From contig WVSR01000001.1 in the NCBI GenBank assembly GCA_015689775.1, forward strand, positions 559,501 to 623,500: DNA of 64,000 bases, given 5' to 3'. The notes below the pieces were generated by a model. It was not told the DNA's origin. It saw only the letters and a list, made by a program, of their open reading frames with translations, and did no database searches. Position 1 is the stretch's first letter. Each line of letters opens with the position of its first letter. The DNA is from Rhodobacterales bacterium LSUCC0387 (GTDB lineage Bacteria > Pseudomonadota > Alphaproteobacteria > Rhodobacterales > Rhodobacteraceae). The position numbers were made by a program, and so were the translations under genes. Below are positions 9,216 through 17,874 of the stretch, piece after piece.

Positions 9216-9365
9216 ATGCTCAAGATCATCAGCCTTTTTTTGATTTTTATGGCTGTGCTTGCCATGTTTGGAAAACTGCGCCTGCCCAAGTTCAAATCGC
9301 GCAAGCCGCGCTTTCCTCCAGATCCCCTAAAACGTGATCCGAGAGACGAGGACAAATCTGAATGA
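9216..9365 (+). CDS. Small single-pass membrane peptide (49 aa)
   Basis: An open frame of 49 codons, ATG at 9216 (GTG at 9213 also in frame), encoding one hydrophobic helix (LKIISLFLIFMAVLAMFG) followed by a basic, proline-rich and then acidic tail. Its stop overlaps the start of the antiporter gene in an ATGA, so the two are very probably translated together. I recall similar short ORFs before this antiporter in Rhodobacteraceae, but cannot search. Function unknown; a regulatory or assembly partner of the antiporter is only a guess. Confidence 0.62.
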   Translation: MLKIISLFLIFMAVLAMFGKLRLPKFKSRKPRFPPDPLKRDPRDEDKSE

Positions 9366-10306
9366 CCGCGCATATTGCCTTGGCTGTTTTGGGCTTGGTG
9401 ATCCTTGTTCTTGCGGGAGATGCGTTGGTGCGGGGGGCGGTCAACCTTGCGTTACGGTTGGGCATTTCGGCCTTGGTCGTCAGCCTGACCGTGGTCGCCT
9501 TTGGGACATCAGCGCCAGAATTGTTGGTGTCGATCCAAGCGGTGCTTGGTGATGCACCAGGGTTGGCGCTCGGCAATGTGGTGGGGTCGAACATCGCCAA
9601 TGTTCTTTTGGTCTTGGGGTTGCCCGCAATTATTTCCTGCCTTCATCCCAGTGTCTCGGACACGCGCAAGAATTACATTTTCATGCTCTGCGCCAGTTTG
9701 GTCTTTGTTGTGCTTGCGTTTCTGGGGCCCTTTATCTGGTGGCATGGTCTGATCCTTCTGGCGGTTTTTGCGCTAATATTAGGGAATCAAATTCGTCATG
9801 CCTTTGCAGGTGATGCGCCCGAAGAGTTACCTGAAGAATTGGAAGAAGCCGATCCGTCTATGCCCTATTGGAAGATTGGCATATATCTTGGGCTTGGCTT
9901 GATCGGTCTGCCTTTGGGGGCGGATCTCTTGATTGACAGCGCCACAGAAATCGCGCGCGCCTTTGGGGTGTCAGAGGTGGTCATTGGTTTGACTCTTGTG
10001 GCCCTCGGCACCAGTTTGCCCGAATTGGCAACATCTGTGATGGCCGCATTGCGCAAACATGTAGATGTGGCCTTGGGCAATGTAATTGGCTCGAACATCT
10101 TCAATTTGGTGTTCATTTTTGGGGTCGCCCCTTGGTTTGGCGCCATTCCCGTGGATAACGAATTTCTGCGCTTTGATCTTTGGGTGATGTTGGGCACCTC
10201 GCTGATCTTGCTGCCTTTCGTGTTTTTCCGGTGGCGCATGGCACGCGCGGTGGGACTTCTCTTTGTGGCGCTCTATATCGGCTATGTAAGTTTCTTATTG
10301 CACTAG
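9362..10306 (+). CDS. Calcium/sodium antiporter, CaCA family (YrbG-like)
   Basis: A 314-residue inner-membrane protein with ten predicted helices and the two inverted alpha repeats of the Ca2+/cation antiporter family. The first repeat reads AFGTSAPELLVS with GNVVGSNIANVLLV; the second reads ALGTSLPELATS with GNVIGSNIFNLVF. The Glu in each P-E-L is a known ion ligand. An acidic loop (PEELPEELEEADPS, about 159-172) links the halves. It follows the 49-aa peptide with a 4-base overlap and precedes the SDR gene by 14 bases, so all three may form one transcript. Confidence 0.92.
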   Translation: MTAHIALAVLGLVILVLAGDALVRGAVNLALRLGISALVVSLTVVAFGTSAPELLVSIQAVLGDAPGLALGNVVGSNIANVLLVLGLPAIISCLHPSVSDTRKNYIFMLCASLVFVVLAFLGPFIWWHGLILLAVFALILGNQIRHAFAGDAPEELPEELEEADPSMPYWKIGIYLGLGLIGLPLGADLLIDSATEIARAFGVSEVVIGLTLVALGTSLPELATSVMAALRKHVDVALGNVIGSNIFNLVFIFGVAPWFGAIPVDNEFLRFDLWVMLGTSLILLPFVFFRWRMARAVGLLFVALYIGYVSFLLH

Positions 10307-10320
10307 TCGGAGGTTCACAG

Positions 10321-11100
10321 ATGCTCGCAGCTTTGGTGACAGGCGCAGGTCAGCGCTTGGGTCAGGCAATGGCAATTGCATTGGCACAGGCGGGTTACGA
10401 TGTGGCGATCCATTATGCCTCATCCCGCGAAGGGGCTGAGGCGACAGCAGAAGCCGTTCGTGCCACAGGGCGTCAGGCGGTTCTGGTGCAGGCCGATCTT
10501 TTGGACGAGGCGGCGACACAGGCCCTTTTGCCTGAGGCCCGCGCGTCAATCGGGGCGCCTTTTTCAGTTCTGGTCAACAACGCCTCAATATTCGAGCATG
10601 ACACATTCGGGGGCCTCACCCGCGAGAGTTGGGATCGACATATGAATTCCAACTTGCGCGCAAGCGTGGTCCTGTCCGAGGCTTTTGCCGCGCAGGCCCC
10701 CAAAGCCGTGCAAGAAGGCGGCGGTGAGCCGTGCGCAACCTCAGTCATCATCAACATGATCGACCAAAGGGTGCATAAGTTGACCCCTGATTTTGTCAGT
10801 TACACATTGGCAAAATCCGCATTGTGGACATTTACAAAAACCGCTGCGCAGAATTTGGCGCCCAATATTCGCGTAAATGCCATTGGGCCCGGCCCAACAT
10901 TGCGCGGGGGACGGCAGGATGCAGCGGCGTTTGCTCGCCAGAGACAAGCCACAATTTTGCAACGTGGCGCCGATTTGGACGATATCACTGATGCGCTCAT
11001 CTATCTGGTGCGAGCCAAGGCTGTTACAGGCCAAATGATCGCCGTGGATGGGGGACAGCATCTGGCTTGGGCGACTCCTGACGTTATAGGAATAGAATAG
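10321..11100 (+). CDS. SDR-family oxidoreductase, pteridine-reductase (FolM/PTR1)-like
   Basis: A 259-residue short-chain dehydrogenase. The cofactor loop is TGAGQRLG (7-14), with Arg where classical SDRs have Gly; that T-G-x3-R-x-G pattern and the Asp in the NMIDQR segment (Asp148), followed by Tyr161 and Lys165 (YTLAK), are features of pteridine reductases such as FolM and PTR1. It may therefore reduce dihydrofolate or dihydromonapterin with NADPH, but the substrate is inferred. The ATG at 10321 follows CGGAGG; an in-frame extension back to 10180 overlaps the antiporter and is not used. Last gene before the AT-rich gap. Confidence 0.82.
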   Translation: MLAALVTGAGQRLGQAMAIALAQAGYDVAIHYASSREGAEATAEAVRATGRQAVLVQADLLDEAATQALLPEARASIGAPFSVLVNNASIFEHDTFGGLTRESWDRHMNSNLRASVVLSEAFAAQAPKAVQEGGGEPCATSVIINMIDQRVHKLTPDFVSYTLAKSALWTFTKTAAQNLAPNIRVNAIGPGPTLRGGRQDAAAFARQRQATILQRGADLDDITDALIYLVRAKAVTGQMIAVDGGQHLAWATPDVIGIE

Positions 11101-11140
11101 GTCTAATTTTTAATCATGGTTAGAGTTTTCCACCGCGACT

Positions 11141-11174
11141 GTTTAAGTAACGGTTAGGTAAAGTTTAAGTAACG
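11141..11174. repeat. Two direct copies of a 12-base repeat, 22 bases apart
   Basis: GTTTAAGTAACG occurs at 11141-11152 and again at 11163-11174, a period of 22 bases, about two helical turns. The segment between (GTTAGGTAAA) partly resembles the unit. It lies in a markedly AT-rich stretch (11101-11290), upstream of uvrC and downstream of the SDR stop. Such phased repeats often bind a regulator; none is identified. Confidence 0.6.
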
Positions 11175-11301
11175 ATTTGATAACAAAGCCTCATCAGAAA
11201 AGAAAATAATTAACAAATTCAGATAGTTAAAAAGACGCCTAAAAATTGTGCAATTCACAGAACCCTACGAAAAACAAAGAAAAATTTCGATGCTTAAAGG
11301 G

Positions 11302-11336
11302 TTTTCCGCAGGTTTATCCACAGGTTTTGTGGACAT
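11302..11336. promoter_or_regulatory. DnaA-box-like cluster in the uvrC leader
   Basis: TTATCCACA, an exact match to the consensus DnaA box, is at 11314-11322. TGTGGACAT on the opposite orientation at 11328-11336 and TTTTCCGCA at 11302-11310 each differ from the box at two positions. With the direct repeats this fills the 301-base gap between 11101 and 11401, which holds no convincing gene. It lies about 80 bases before the uvrC start, so DnaA control of uvrC is possible. One perfect box alone can occur by chance. Confidence 0.4.
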
Positions 11337-11401
11337 ATTTTCCCTTGAACTTGGCTGCTCTTCGTTGCAGCGCGAATTGGAATCAGGGCAAGCTTTGCGC
11401 C

Positions 11402-13297
11402 ATGGATGACATGTTAGAAAACAGCTTGGAAATTAGCCCATCGGGAGATACGGTTCGGCAGGGGCATGAGGTCATCCGCGACTACCTTAAGACGCTAGAT
11501 CAAAGCCCTGGTGTTTATCGCATGCTCGATGCACAGAGCCGCGTTTTGTATGTTGGCAAGGCGCGTGCCCTCAAGCGGCGGGTGTCGAATTATGCGAAAC
11601 CTTCGGGGCATAGCCCGCGTATTGCGCGGATGATTTCTGAAACTGCTTCGATGATGTTTCTGACTACGCGCACCGAAACCGAGGCGCTGCTGTTAGAGCA
11701 AAATCTCATTAAGCAGCTCAAGCCTCGATACAATGTTTTGCTGCGTGACGACAAAAGCTTTCCGAATATCGTAATCGGGGCTGCGCATGATTTTCCGCAA
11801 ATCCGCAAACATCGAGGGGCGAAGATGGAGAAAGGGCAATATTTTGGCCCCTTTGCATCGGCGGGGGCGGTTAATCGTACGTTGAACCAATTGCAAAAAG
11901 TGTTCTTGCTGCGCAATTGTAGCGACACGACTTTTGACAGCCGCACGCGGCCCTGTTTGCTCTATCAGATTAAGCGTTGTTCCGCGCCATGTGTTGGCTA
12001 TATTAGCGCATCAGATTACGCCGCGAGCGTGGATGATGCAGCGCGGTTTTTGCGCGGGAATTCCACCGAAATTCAAGAGCAGCTTGGCGTGCAAATGGCG
12101 GAGGCGGCCGAAGCGATGGAATATGAGCGCGCTGCAGCGTTGCGCGACCGCATCCGCGCGCTGACGCAAGTGCAGGGCACCCAAGGGATCAACCCGCAAA
12201 CTGTGCGTGAGGCCGATATTATCGCCTTACATATGGAGGGCGGTCAGGCCTGTGTGCAGGTCTTTTTCATCCGCGCCAACCAAAACTGGGGCAACCATGA
12301 CTATTACCCGCGCTTGGGTGGCTCTGAATCCCCCGATGAGGTGATGGAGGCCTTTTTGGGCCAGTTCTATGATAACAAGGAGCCGCCGCGCCAAGTGATC
12401 CTGTCGCATGGGCTTGAGGAGGCAGAGCTGATGGAAGCCGCCTTGGGCCAAAAGCGCTGTGGCAAGGTTGAGATCCTCGTGCCACAGCGCGGCGAAAAGG
12501 CGGAATTGGTTGAAGGGGCTTTGCGCAATGCGCGCGAAAGCCTTGCACGGCGTATGGCAGAAAGCGCCACCCAAGCAAAATTGTTGCGCGGTTTGGCCGA
12601 AGCGTTTGGTCTAGATGGCGCGCCTGCGCGCATAGAGGTGTATGACAACTCGCATATCCAAGGTGCGCATGCCGTTGGGGCCATGATTGTCGCGGGTCCA
12701 GAGGGCTTTGTGAAAAGCCAATATCGCAAATTCAACATCCGTGGGGACGACCTTACCCCTGGGGATGATTTTGGCATGATGAAAGAGGTTCTGATGCGCC
12801 GCTTTCAGCGCCTGCTTGAGGAAGACCCTGACCGCAAATCAGATGCTTGGCCTGACTTATTGCTCATTGATGGTGGGGAAGGGCAGATCAGTGCCGTTGC
12901 CGAGATCATGGAGGATCTTGGTGTTGACGATGTGCCCTTTATCGGTGTCGCCAAAGGTGTCGATCGTGATGCGGGTAAGGAGGAGTTCCACCGCTTTGGG
13001 GCGCGTCCCTTCGCGCTGAAGCGCAATGACCCTGTGCTCTATTTTATCCAACGGCTGCGCGATGAGGCGCATCGCTTTGCGATTGGGGCGCATCGCGACA
13101 AGAGGTCAAAGGCGATTGGCGCGACCCCGTTGGATGAGGTTCCCGGCATTGGCGCCACCCGCAAGCGGGCGCTATTGGCCCATTTTGGAAGTGCTAAGGC
13201 CGTGTCGCGCGCAGATTTGGCAGATCTAAAGGCGGTAGAAGGAATCTCAGATCGGATGGCAGAAACCATCTATGCCTTCTTCCATGATGGGGCGTGA
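11402..13297 (+). CDS. uvrC: Excinuclease ABC subunit C
   Basis: A 631-residue UvrC, which makes both incisions in nucleotide excision repair. It has the N-terminal GIY-YIG nuclease (SPGVYRMLD then [13 protein letters not shown], about 38-65), the UvrB-binding UVR region (about 220-255, [14 protein letters not shown]), an RNase H-like C-terminal nuclease with [15 protein letters not shown] and LLIDGGEGQ, and a final HhH pair ([15 protein letters not shown]). The ATG at 11402 is chosen because it fits family length; the frame extends back to 11246 through AT-rich DNA. pgsA follows after 18 bases. Confidence 0.95.
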   Translation: MDDMLENSLEISPSGDTVRQGHEVIRDYLKTLDQSPGVYRMLDAQSRVLYVGKARALKRRVSNYAKPSGHSPRIARMISETASMMFLTTRTETEALLLEQNLIKQLKPRYNVLLRDDKSFPNIVIGAAHDFPQIRKHRGAKMEKGQYFGPFASAGAVNRTLNQLQKVFLLRNCSDTTFDSRTRPCLLYQIKRCSAPCVGYISASDYAASVDDAARFLRGNSTEIQEQLGVQMAEAAEAMEYERAAALRDRIRALTQVQGTQGINPQTVREADIIALHMEGGQACVQVFFIRANQNWGNHDYYPRLGGSESPDEVMEAFLGQFYDNKEPPRQVILSHGLEEAELMEAALGQKRCGKVEILVPQRGEKAELVEGALRNARESLARRMAESATQAKLLRGLAEAFGLDGAPARIEVYDNSHIQGAHAVGAMIVAGPEGFVKSQYRKFNIRGDDLTPGDDFGMMKEVLMRRFQRLLEEDPDRKSDAWPDLLLIDGGEGQISAVAEIMEDLGVDDVPFIGVAKGVDRDAGKEEFHRFGARPFALKRNDPVLYFIQRLRDEAHRFAIGAHRDKRSKAIGATPLDEVPGIGATRKRALLAHFGSAKAVSRADLADLKAVEGISDRMAETIYAFFHDGA

Positions 13298-13315
13298 GCG
13301 GATAAGATCGAACCT

Positions 13316-13930
13316 ATGACATGGACACTTCCAAATATTTTGACGGTGCTTCGCCTGTTATCCGCGATTGCGGTCGGTGTGGTGTTTGCAATCTTTCCGC
13401 GTCCGATTGCCGATTGGGTGGCGTTGATCCTGTTTATTAGCGCGGCCACCACGGATTATCTGGATGGATATTTGGCCCGCAAATGGGCGCAAGTTTCCCG
13501 TTTTGGAGCCATGCTTGATCCGATTGCGGACAAGGCCATGGTGGTGATTGCCTTGGCAATCTTGGTAGGGCTGTTTGATCTATCCATGGCCCTGATCACA
13601 CCTGTTGTTCTTATCCTGTTTCGCGAGGTCTTCGTCTCGGGCCTGCGCGAATTCTTGGGCGCGGATGCAGGGCGACTTAAGGTCACGAAACTTGCCAAAT
13701 GGAAAACCATGGTGCAAATGGTTGCGATTGTCTTGATGTTCTTATGGGCAATTGCCGAGCATAGTATGCAAAATGACCATTCATTTGGTACCTTTGGCTT
13801 GCATATGCTGCGCGATGCTTTGGCGTGGGGCGGCTTGGGGATGCTGTGGCTTGCAACTGTTTTGACCTTTATCACCGGGTGTGATTACTTCCTCAAAGCC
13901 CTGCCATTCCTCAGTGATCAGAAAGGCTGA
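13316..13930 (+). CDS. pgsA: CDP-diacylglycerol--glycerol-3-phosphate 3-phosphatidyltransferase
   Basis: A 204-residue membrane enzyme making phosphatidylglycerol phosphate from CDP-diacylglycerol and glycerol-3-phosphate. The CDP-alcohol phosphotransferase signature D-G-x2-A-R-x8-G-x3-D-x3-D is complete at about residues 45-69 (LDGYLARKW, then FGAMLDPIADK). About five to six membrane helices. It lies in the uvrC-pgsA-moaD-moaE run; uvrC next to pgsA is common across bacteria. Confidence 0.95.
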   Translation: MTWTLPNILTVLRLLSAIAVGVVFAIFPRPIADWVALILFISAATTDYLDGYLARKWAQVSRFGAMLDPIADKAMVVIALAILVGLFDLSMALITPVVLILFREVFVSGLREFLGADAGRLKVTKLAKWKTMVQMVAIVLMFLWAIAEHSMQNDHSFGTFGLHMLRDALAWGGLGMLWLATVLTFITGCDYFLKALPFLSDQKG

Positions 13931-13934
13931 TGGG

Positions 13935-14183
13935 ATGATTGAACTGAGATATTTCGCATGGTTGCGCGAACGTATTGGTGCGGATCGTGAGATGATCAGC
14001 ACCGATGCTGCAACGATCGCTGATTTGATTGCTGAGCTGCGCGGTAAATCTGACGCGCATGACTTGGTCTTCTCGGATTTATCCTCTGTGCGCGCCGCGG
14101 TTGATCAGGAATTAGTCGATTTGGATCATCCCGTTAAGGGCGCGCACGAGATTGCCTTCTTCCCACCAATGACGGGCGGCTAG
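13935..14183 (+). CDS. moaD: Molybdopterin synthase sulfur-carrier subunit MoaD
   Basis: An 82-residue ubiquitin-fold protein ending in the double glycine (FFPPMTGG) that is thiocarboxylated and supplies sulfur to precursor Z. The start ATG at 13935 comes 4 bases after the pgsA stop; the longer frame from 13881 lies within pgsA. moaE follows after 4 bases, and the two form the molybdopterin synthase heterotetramer. Confidence 0.94.
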   Translation: MIELRYFAWLRERIGADREMISTDAATIADLIAELRGKSDAHDLVFSDLSSVRAAVDQELVDLDHPVKGAHEIAFFPPMTGG

Positions 14184-14187
14184 GGCC

Positions 14188-14649
14188 ATGGCGGTAGATG
14201 TCCGTGTTCAGGCCGCACCGTTTGATTTGGGCGCTGAGATTTCAAATTTCGTCGAGGCAGCAACGGGTGCAGGCGCCGTGGTCAGCTTCACAGGCCTCGT
14301 GCGTGATTTGCCTGATCAAAGCCTCGCTCATATGGAGATAGAGCATTACGCGGGCATGACTGAAAAAGCGCTCGGTGCAATCGCGGCCGAGGCCCTAGCG
14401 CGCTGGCCGTTGATCCGCGTCTTGATCATCCACCGCTATGGCATACTTGCCCCGTCAGACCAGATTATGATGGTCGCGACCGCTTCGCCCCATCGCAAAG
14501 CAGCGTTTGAAAGCGCCGATTTCTTAATGGATTATCTGAAGTCCCGTGCGCCATTCTGGAAAAAAGAAGCATGCCACGATGCGCGCGCGGAGTGGGTGGA
14601 ATCCAAAGACGAAGATGAGGCAGCCCTTGCCCGATGGGTAACGCCTTAG
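14188..14649 (+). CDS. moaE: Molybdopterin synthase catalytic subunit MoaE
   Basis: A 153-residue MoaE. Conserved elements are the VVSFTGLVRD start of the core, EHYAGMTEKAL, the IIHRYGILAPSDQIMMVATASPHR region split by strands, and the C-terminal catalytic stretch DYLKSRAPFWKKEA with its Lys pair. It accepts the C-terminal glycine of MoaD into its active site. Last gene of the plus-strand run; it converges on the coiled-coil gene at 14651 with one base between stops. Confidence 0.95.
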   Translation: MAVDVRVQAAPFDLGAEISNFVEAATGAGAVVSFTGLVRDLPDQSLAHMEIEHYAGMTEKALGAIAAEALARWPLIRVLIIHRYGILAPSDQIMMVATASPHRKAAFESADFLMDYLKSRAPFWKKEACHDARAEWVESKDEDEAALARWVTP

Positions 14650-14650
14650 A

Positions 14651-14968
14651 TCAAGATTTCTCCAATTTACTGCGCAGATGGTCATTTTCGCTACGCGCCT
14701 CGCGCAACCCTTCCATCGCTGCGCGCAACTCGGCTTCGGTTTGGGACAGCTGCGTAGTCAATTCGCTTTCGCGCTGTTCAATATAAGTGATGGCTTGATC
14801 GCGCAATTCTTCGGCTTCATGCAGCGAAGCGGCAAGGCTTTCTAATTGATTAACATCTGCATCGGATACGCGCGTCAGGCGATGCGCAAGCCAATTTGCG
14901 AACCACCCAAGGGCAAAGGCGATGATCAAAATGATCGTAATGGTGATAATGAATTCAGTGCGGTTCAT
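14651..14968 (-). CDS. Small membrane-anchored coiled-coil protein
   Basis: A 105-residue protein with one N-terminal membrane helix (about 8-27) and then a continuous heptad-rich, charged helix (about 36-103, with ESELTTQLSQTEAEL in it) likely to form a coiled coil in cytoplasm or periplasm. Its start overlaps the stop of the OmpA-like gene by 4 bases, so it is co-translated and may act with that protein in the envelope. No domain is recognised; function unknown. Confidence 0.75.
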   Translation of the reverse strand: MNRTEFIITITIILIIAFALGWFANWLAHRLTRVSDADVNQLESLAASLHEAEELRDQAITYIEQRESELTTQLSQTEAELRAAMEGLREARSENDHLRSKLEKS

Positions 14969-16845
14969 TGTTGGGCCTCCTCGCCTGCGGGGGGGTCGGC
15001 ATCTGCCGCCTGCTCGGGCGTGCCATTTTCAGCTGCGGTTTGATCAATCAATTTAAACTCGATACGGCGGTTTTGCTCGCGGCCCTCTTCAGTGTTATTA
15101 TCCGCTATTGGGTTGGCCTCTCCATAGCCGCGCGCCGATAGGTTCGACACCAGAATCCGCCGCGCCAGAAGGCCGTTTAGGACCGCATCAGCACGTGCTT
15201 GGCTCAATGTGAGGTTCATCTCCTCGCGACCTTGACTGTCGGTATGACCGCCAATTTCCATATCGACATGGCGACAATCCGGCAGGATCGCAGTCAAACG
15301 ATCTAGGATTGAGCCTGCGTTTTCGTTGATTTCAATCGAACCTGGATCAAAGGTGATTTTCGTCTCTGCCAACAGGTTATTAATCCGCGATAAGCAGGTT
15401 TCAGGCGACAGCAATTCGGGTTCAGGCGCAAGGCTAACATCCACTGTCACGTTGATCTCGAAATCCCCGCCGTTAAGTTTGTCCGACAGGAGGCGCGAGG
15501 CCATTTCGATATGATCTCGATCTGCAACACGGCCAGACAATGTCAGCTTGGCGGGGGTCACGAGCAAATCGCCGTCATACAAAAGGGACAGCGCCTCCAA
15601 ACCCGCAAGACTGCGGACTGACCACCCTTCGGGCAAGGCTGCGTCTAAATGTGTTGCGAAATAGACATTTTCGCTGCCAAAAAGCGCCTGCGCAAAAGCT
15701 TGGTTCGCGGCCTGCAGGCTTTCATCTGGCACGCGACCGCGCACTTGAACGGCCCCTGTGTCAGAAAGGCTTGCGGTGAATTCTGGTGCTTCTAACGCTC
15801 CGCTATCTTGGGGCGGAGGCGGTAGGATGGCCTGCAATGAGAACAGACCGGGGAGGTTCCGATCTAATTCACCCACCACCCGATCAAAAAGACGCTGAGA
15901 TGTGCCTTCTTTCGCCACAAGGCTCACATCAGCGTCTGAAAAGGTCAGCGTCCCGTCCCCGAGTTCAGCAAGCGTGGCGACTGCCACTTCAATCGCCCGC
16001 ACCCATTCCGTGGAAGGCACGCCAAGGCCCACATCACAGCTTTCACCCGGGGCAAGGCCTGCGGCCTCTGCCGCGGTGATAATCCGCGCCGCGTTCGCCT
16101 CCGTATCTGCGGAGCAAACCTCAAGGCTGGCCGCATCGCCCTCGCGGATCATACGAAATGCGAAGGGCGTAATAACGGGACGCGGGGCGGAGATGTCGAT
16201 GACCACATCCAAACCTGCCTGAGGGTGACTGTTTAAGCGGGACATCGCGCTGTCACGCTCCGCCACGCTATCGGCAACGGCCGTGACTGTTACTTTGCCC
16301 TGCATCACCGAGATTTTTGAACGTGGAAGCAACCGCAAGGCGCGCAACCCGTATTCAAGTGCGGCATCCCAACCTTGAGGAATGGGATAGTCAACGCTTT
16401 CTGCCAGATTGGCAACTGCGACCCCATTAGTGATGTCGGCAATGCGCGCGGCGATGGTTTCGCCATCGGCATCGGTTGGGATCAGACCAATCATCGAAAT
16501 GCCGTTACTGTTGCGCAACATCTCGAGCAGGAATTCTGGGGTTGAAATGCCTGCGGGGTCAGCAACCGTGATTTCATCAATCAGGCGGTCATCATCCACG
16601 ACTGCCGCGGCAAGGGTCAGCGCGCGAAACCGCGCGGCCTCATTGGGTGCCTCGCCCGAAATGTGAACTTGCAGCCCGTCCCCGCGCAACTCGACCCAGG
16701 CCACGCCTGACTGCTCAAGCCGATCTTCAACCGCCGCAACCGAACGATTTTCGATAGAGACCGCCGCGGCAATTGCCACAAGGTAAGACAACAGGCTTGC
16801 GATCAAAAAAGTTAAGACTGCTGCAAGAGAGAGCGAAATTTTCAT
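14965..16845 (-). CDS. OmpA-family envelope protein with N-terminal anchor and BON-like repeats
   Basis: A 626-residue protein with an N-terminal uncleaved helix (about 5-30), a long middle made of repeated alpha/beta segments of the BON kind (several copies of a V-x-V/T-x-V-x-G/A-x-V-x(2)-R/E pattern, for example LTLSGRVADRDHIE), and a C-terminal OmpA-like peptidoglycan-binding domain (about 500-600). The latter shows GGHTDSQGREEMNLTLSQ, then ARGYGE and EGREQNRRIEF. It probably spans the periplasm from the inner membrane to peptidoglycan. The tail is acidic and disordered. The specific role is unknown. Confidence 0.85.
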   Translation of the reverse strand: MKISLSLAAVLTFLIASLLSYLVAIAAAVSIENRSVAAVEDRLEQSGVAWVELRGDGLQVHISGEAPNEAARFRALTLAAAVVDDDRLIDEITVADPAGISTPEFLLEMLRNSNGISMIGLIPTDADGETIAARIADITNGVAVANLAESVDYPIPQGWDAALEYGLRALRLLPRSKISVMQGKVTVTAVADSVAERDSAMSRLNSHPQAGLDVVIDISAPRPVITPFAFRMIREGDAASLEVCSADTEANAARIITAAEAAGLAPGESCDVGLGVPSTEWVRAIEVAVATLAELGDGTLTFSDADVSLVAKEGTSQRLFDRVVGELDRNLPGLFSLQAILPPPPQDSGALEAPEFTASLSDTGAVQVRGRVPDESLQAANQAFAQALFGSENVYFATHLDAALPEGWSVRSLAGLEALSLLYDGDLLVTPAKLTLSGRVADRDHIEMASRLLSDKLNGGDFEINVTVDVSLAPEPELLSPETCLSRINNLLAETKITFDPGSIEINENAGSILDRLTAILPDCRHVDMEIGGHTDSQGREEMNLTLSQARADAVLNGLLARRILVSNLSARGYGEANPIADNNTEEGREQNRRIEFKLIDQTAAENGTPEQAADADPPAGEEAQQ

Positions 16846-16909
16846 ATTGGAAATGTGATCCGAATTTATCCCTTGTGGGTGGCTTAGAGATTAATCGCCC
16901 GAGGATCAA

Positions 16910-17863
16910 TCATAGCCATGTGGCAGCAGCAAGAAATAGCCCAAGGATCAGCCCCGCATCGCGATTGCTGCGAAACAGCGACAGGCAGCGGCCGACATTG
17001 TTAATGTCCAGGCGCTGCATCTGCCAGATCATATGGGCGGCAAACCCCACAACGCCGCAAAGACCCAAAATCAGCGCCGCTCCTGATAGGATAACCGTCA
17101 CAGCCGCCGCCGCGAGGCCCGCGCTGAGGATTAAGAAGCCCCAAAGCCACTGCCCCGAATTCTCTCCAAAAAGGCGTGCTGTCGATTTCACGCCCATGAG
17201 GGCGTCATCTTCTTTGTCTTGATGGGCATAAATCGTGTCATAGAACAGTGTCCAAGCAATCCCTGCGAGATAAAGAAGGATAGGGGCAAGCGATAGATTG
17301 CCTTTATGCGCCGCCCAAGCCAAAAGCGCGCCCCAGTTAAAGGCAATGCCCAAAAACACCTGCGGCCACCATGTGAAACGCTTGGCAAAAGGATAAATCG
17401 CTACCGGCAAGAGGGCCAGAATGCCCAACCAAATTGCGGCTGCCTGAAAGGTGAGCAGAATGCCAAAAGAGATAAGCGCCTGCACAACCGCCCAAATCAG
17501 TGCCCCGCGCACTGTCACCTGACCTGATGGCAAAGGGCGCGATTGGGTGCGGGCAACGCCCGCATCAATATGGCGGTCAGTGATGTCATTCCATGTGCAG
17601 CCTGCACCGCGCATTAGAAATGCGCCAATAGCGCAGCCAAGCGCAATCCAAAGATCATAAACTGTGCCGCCCGCAGGGTCAGCCGCCACAGAAAGCGCCA
17701 AGCCCCACCAGCACGGCAAAAGCAATAACCACGTGCCAATTGGGCGATCGGCCCGCGACAATCGCAGATAGGGCCGTGTTGCGGCAGGGGCGAGATGATC
17801 GACCCAATTGCCCTGATAGGCATCGCGTACGCGACCCTCTGGCATTTGGTTATCTGCGCTCAT
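16910..17863 (-). CDS. ubiA: 4-hydroxybenzoate polyprenyltransferase
   Basis: A 317-residue membrane prenyltransferase that joins a polyprenyl tail to 4-hydroxybenzoate in ubiquinone synthesis. Both aspartate-rich motifs are present: NDITDRHID with ARTQSRPLPSG (about 92-115) and DTIYAHQDKEDDALMGVKS (about 205-225). About nine helices. Its start is only 11 bases from that of rsmE on the other strand, so the two promoters must lie within each other's coding sequence or the true starts are a little inside. Confidence 0.94.
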   Translation of the reverse strand: MSADNQMPEGRVRDAYQGNWVDHLAPAATRPYLRLSRADRPIGTWLLLLPCWWGLALSVAADPAGGTVYDLWIALGCAIGAFLMRGAGCTWNDITDRHIDAGVARTQSRPLPSGQVTVRGALIWAVVQALISFGILLTFQAAAIWLGILALLPVAIYPFAKRFTWWPQVFLGIAFNWGALLAWAAHKGNLSLAPILLYLAGIAWTLFYDTIYAHQDKEDDALMGVKSTARLFGENSGQWLWGFLILSAGLAAAAVTVILSGAALILGLCGVVGFAAHMIWQMQRLDINNVGRCLSLFRSNRDAGLILGLFLAAATWL

Positions 17864-17874
17864 ATGATCCTCTT

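Noticed and set aside
11101-11401. Possible chromosomal origin
   Set aside because: One perfect DnaA box and AT-rich DNA are present, but no box cluster and no dnaA, parAB, gidA or similar neighbours; kept only as a regulatory candidate.
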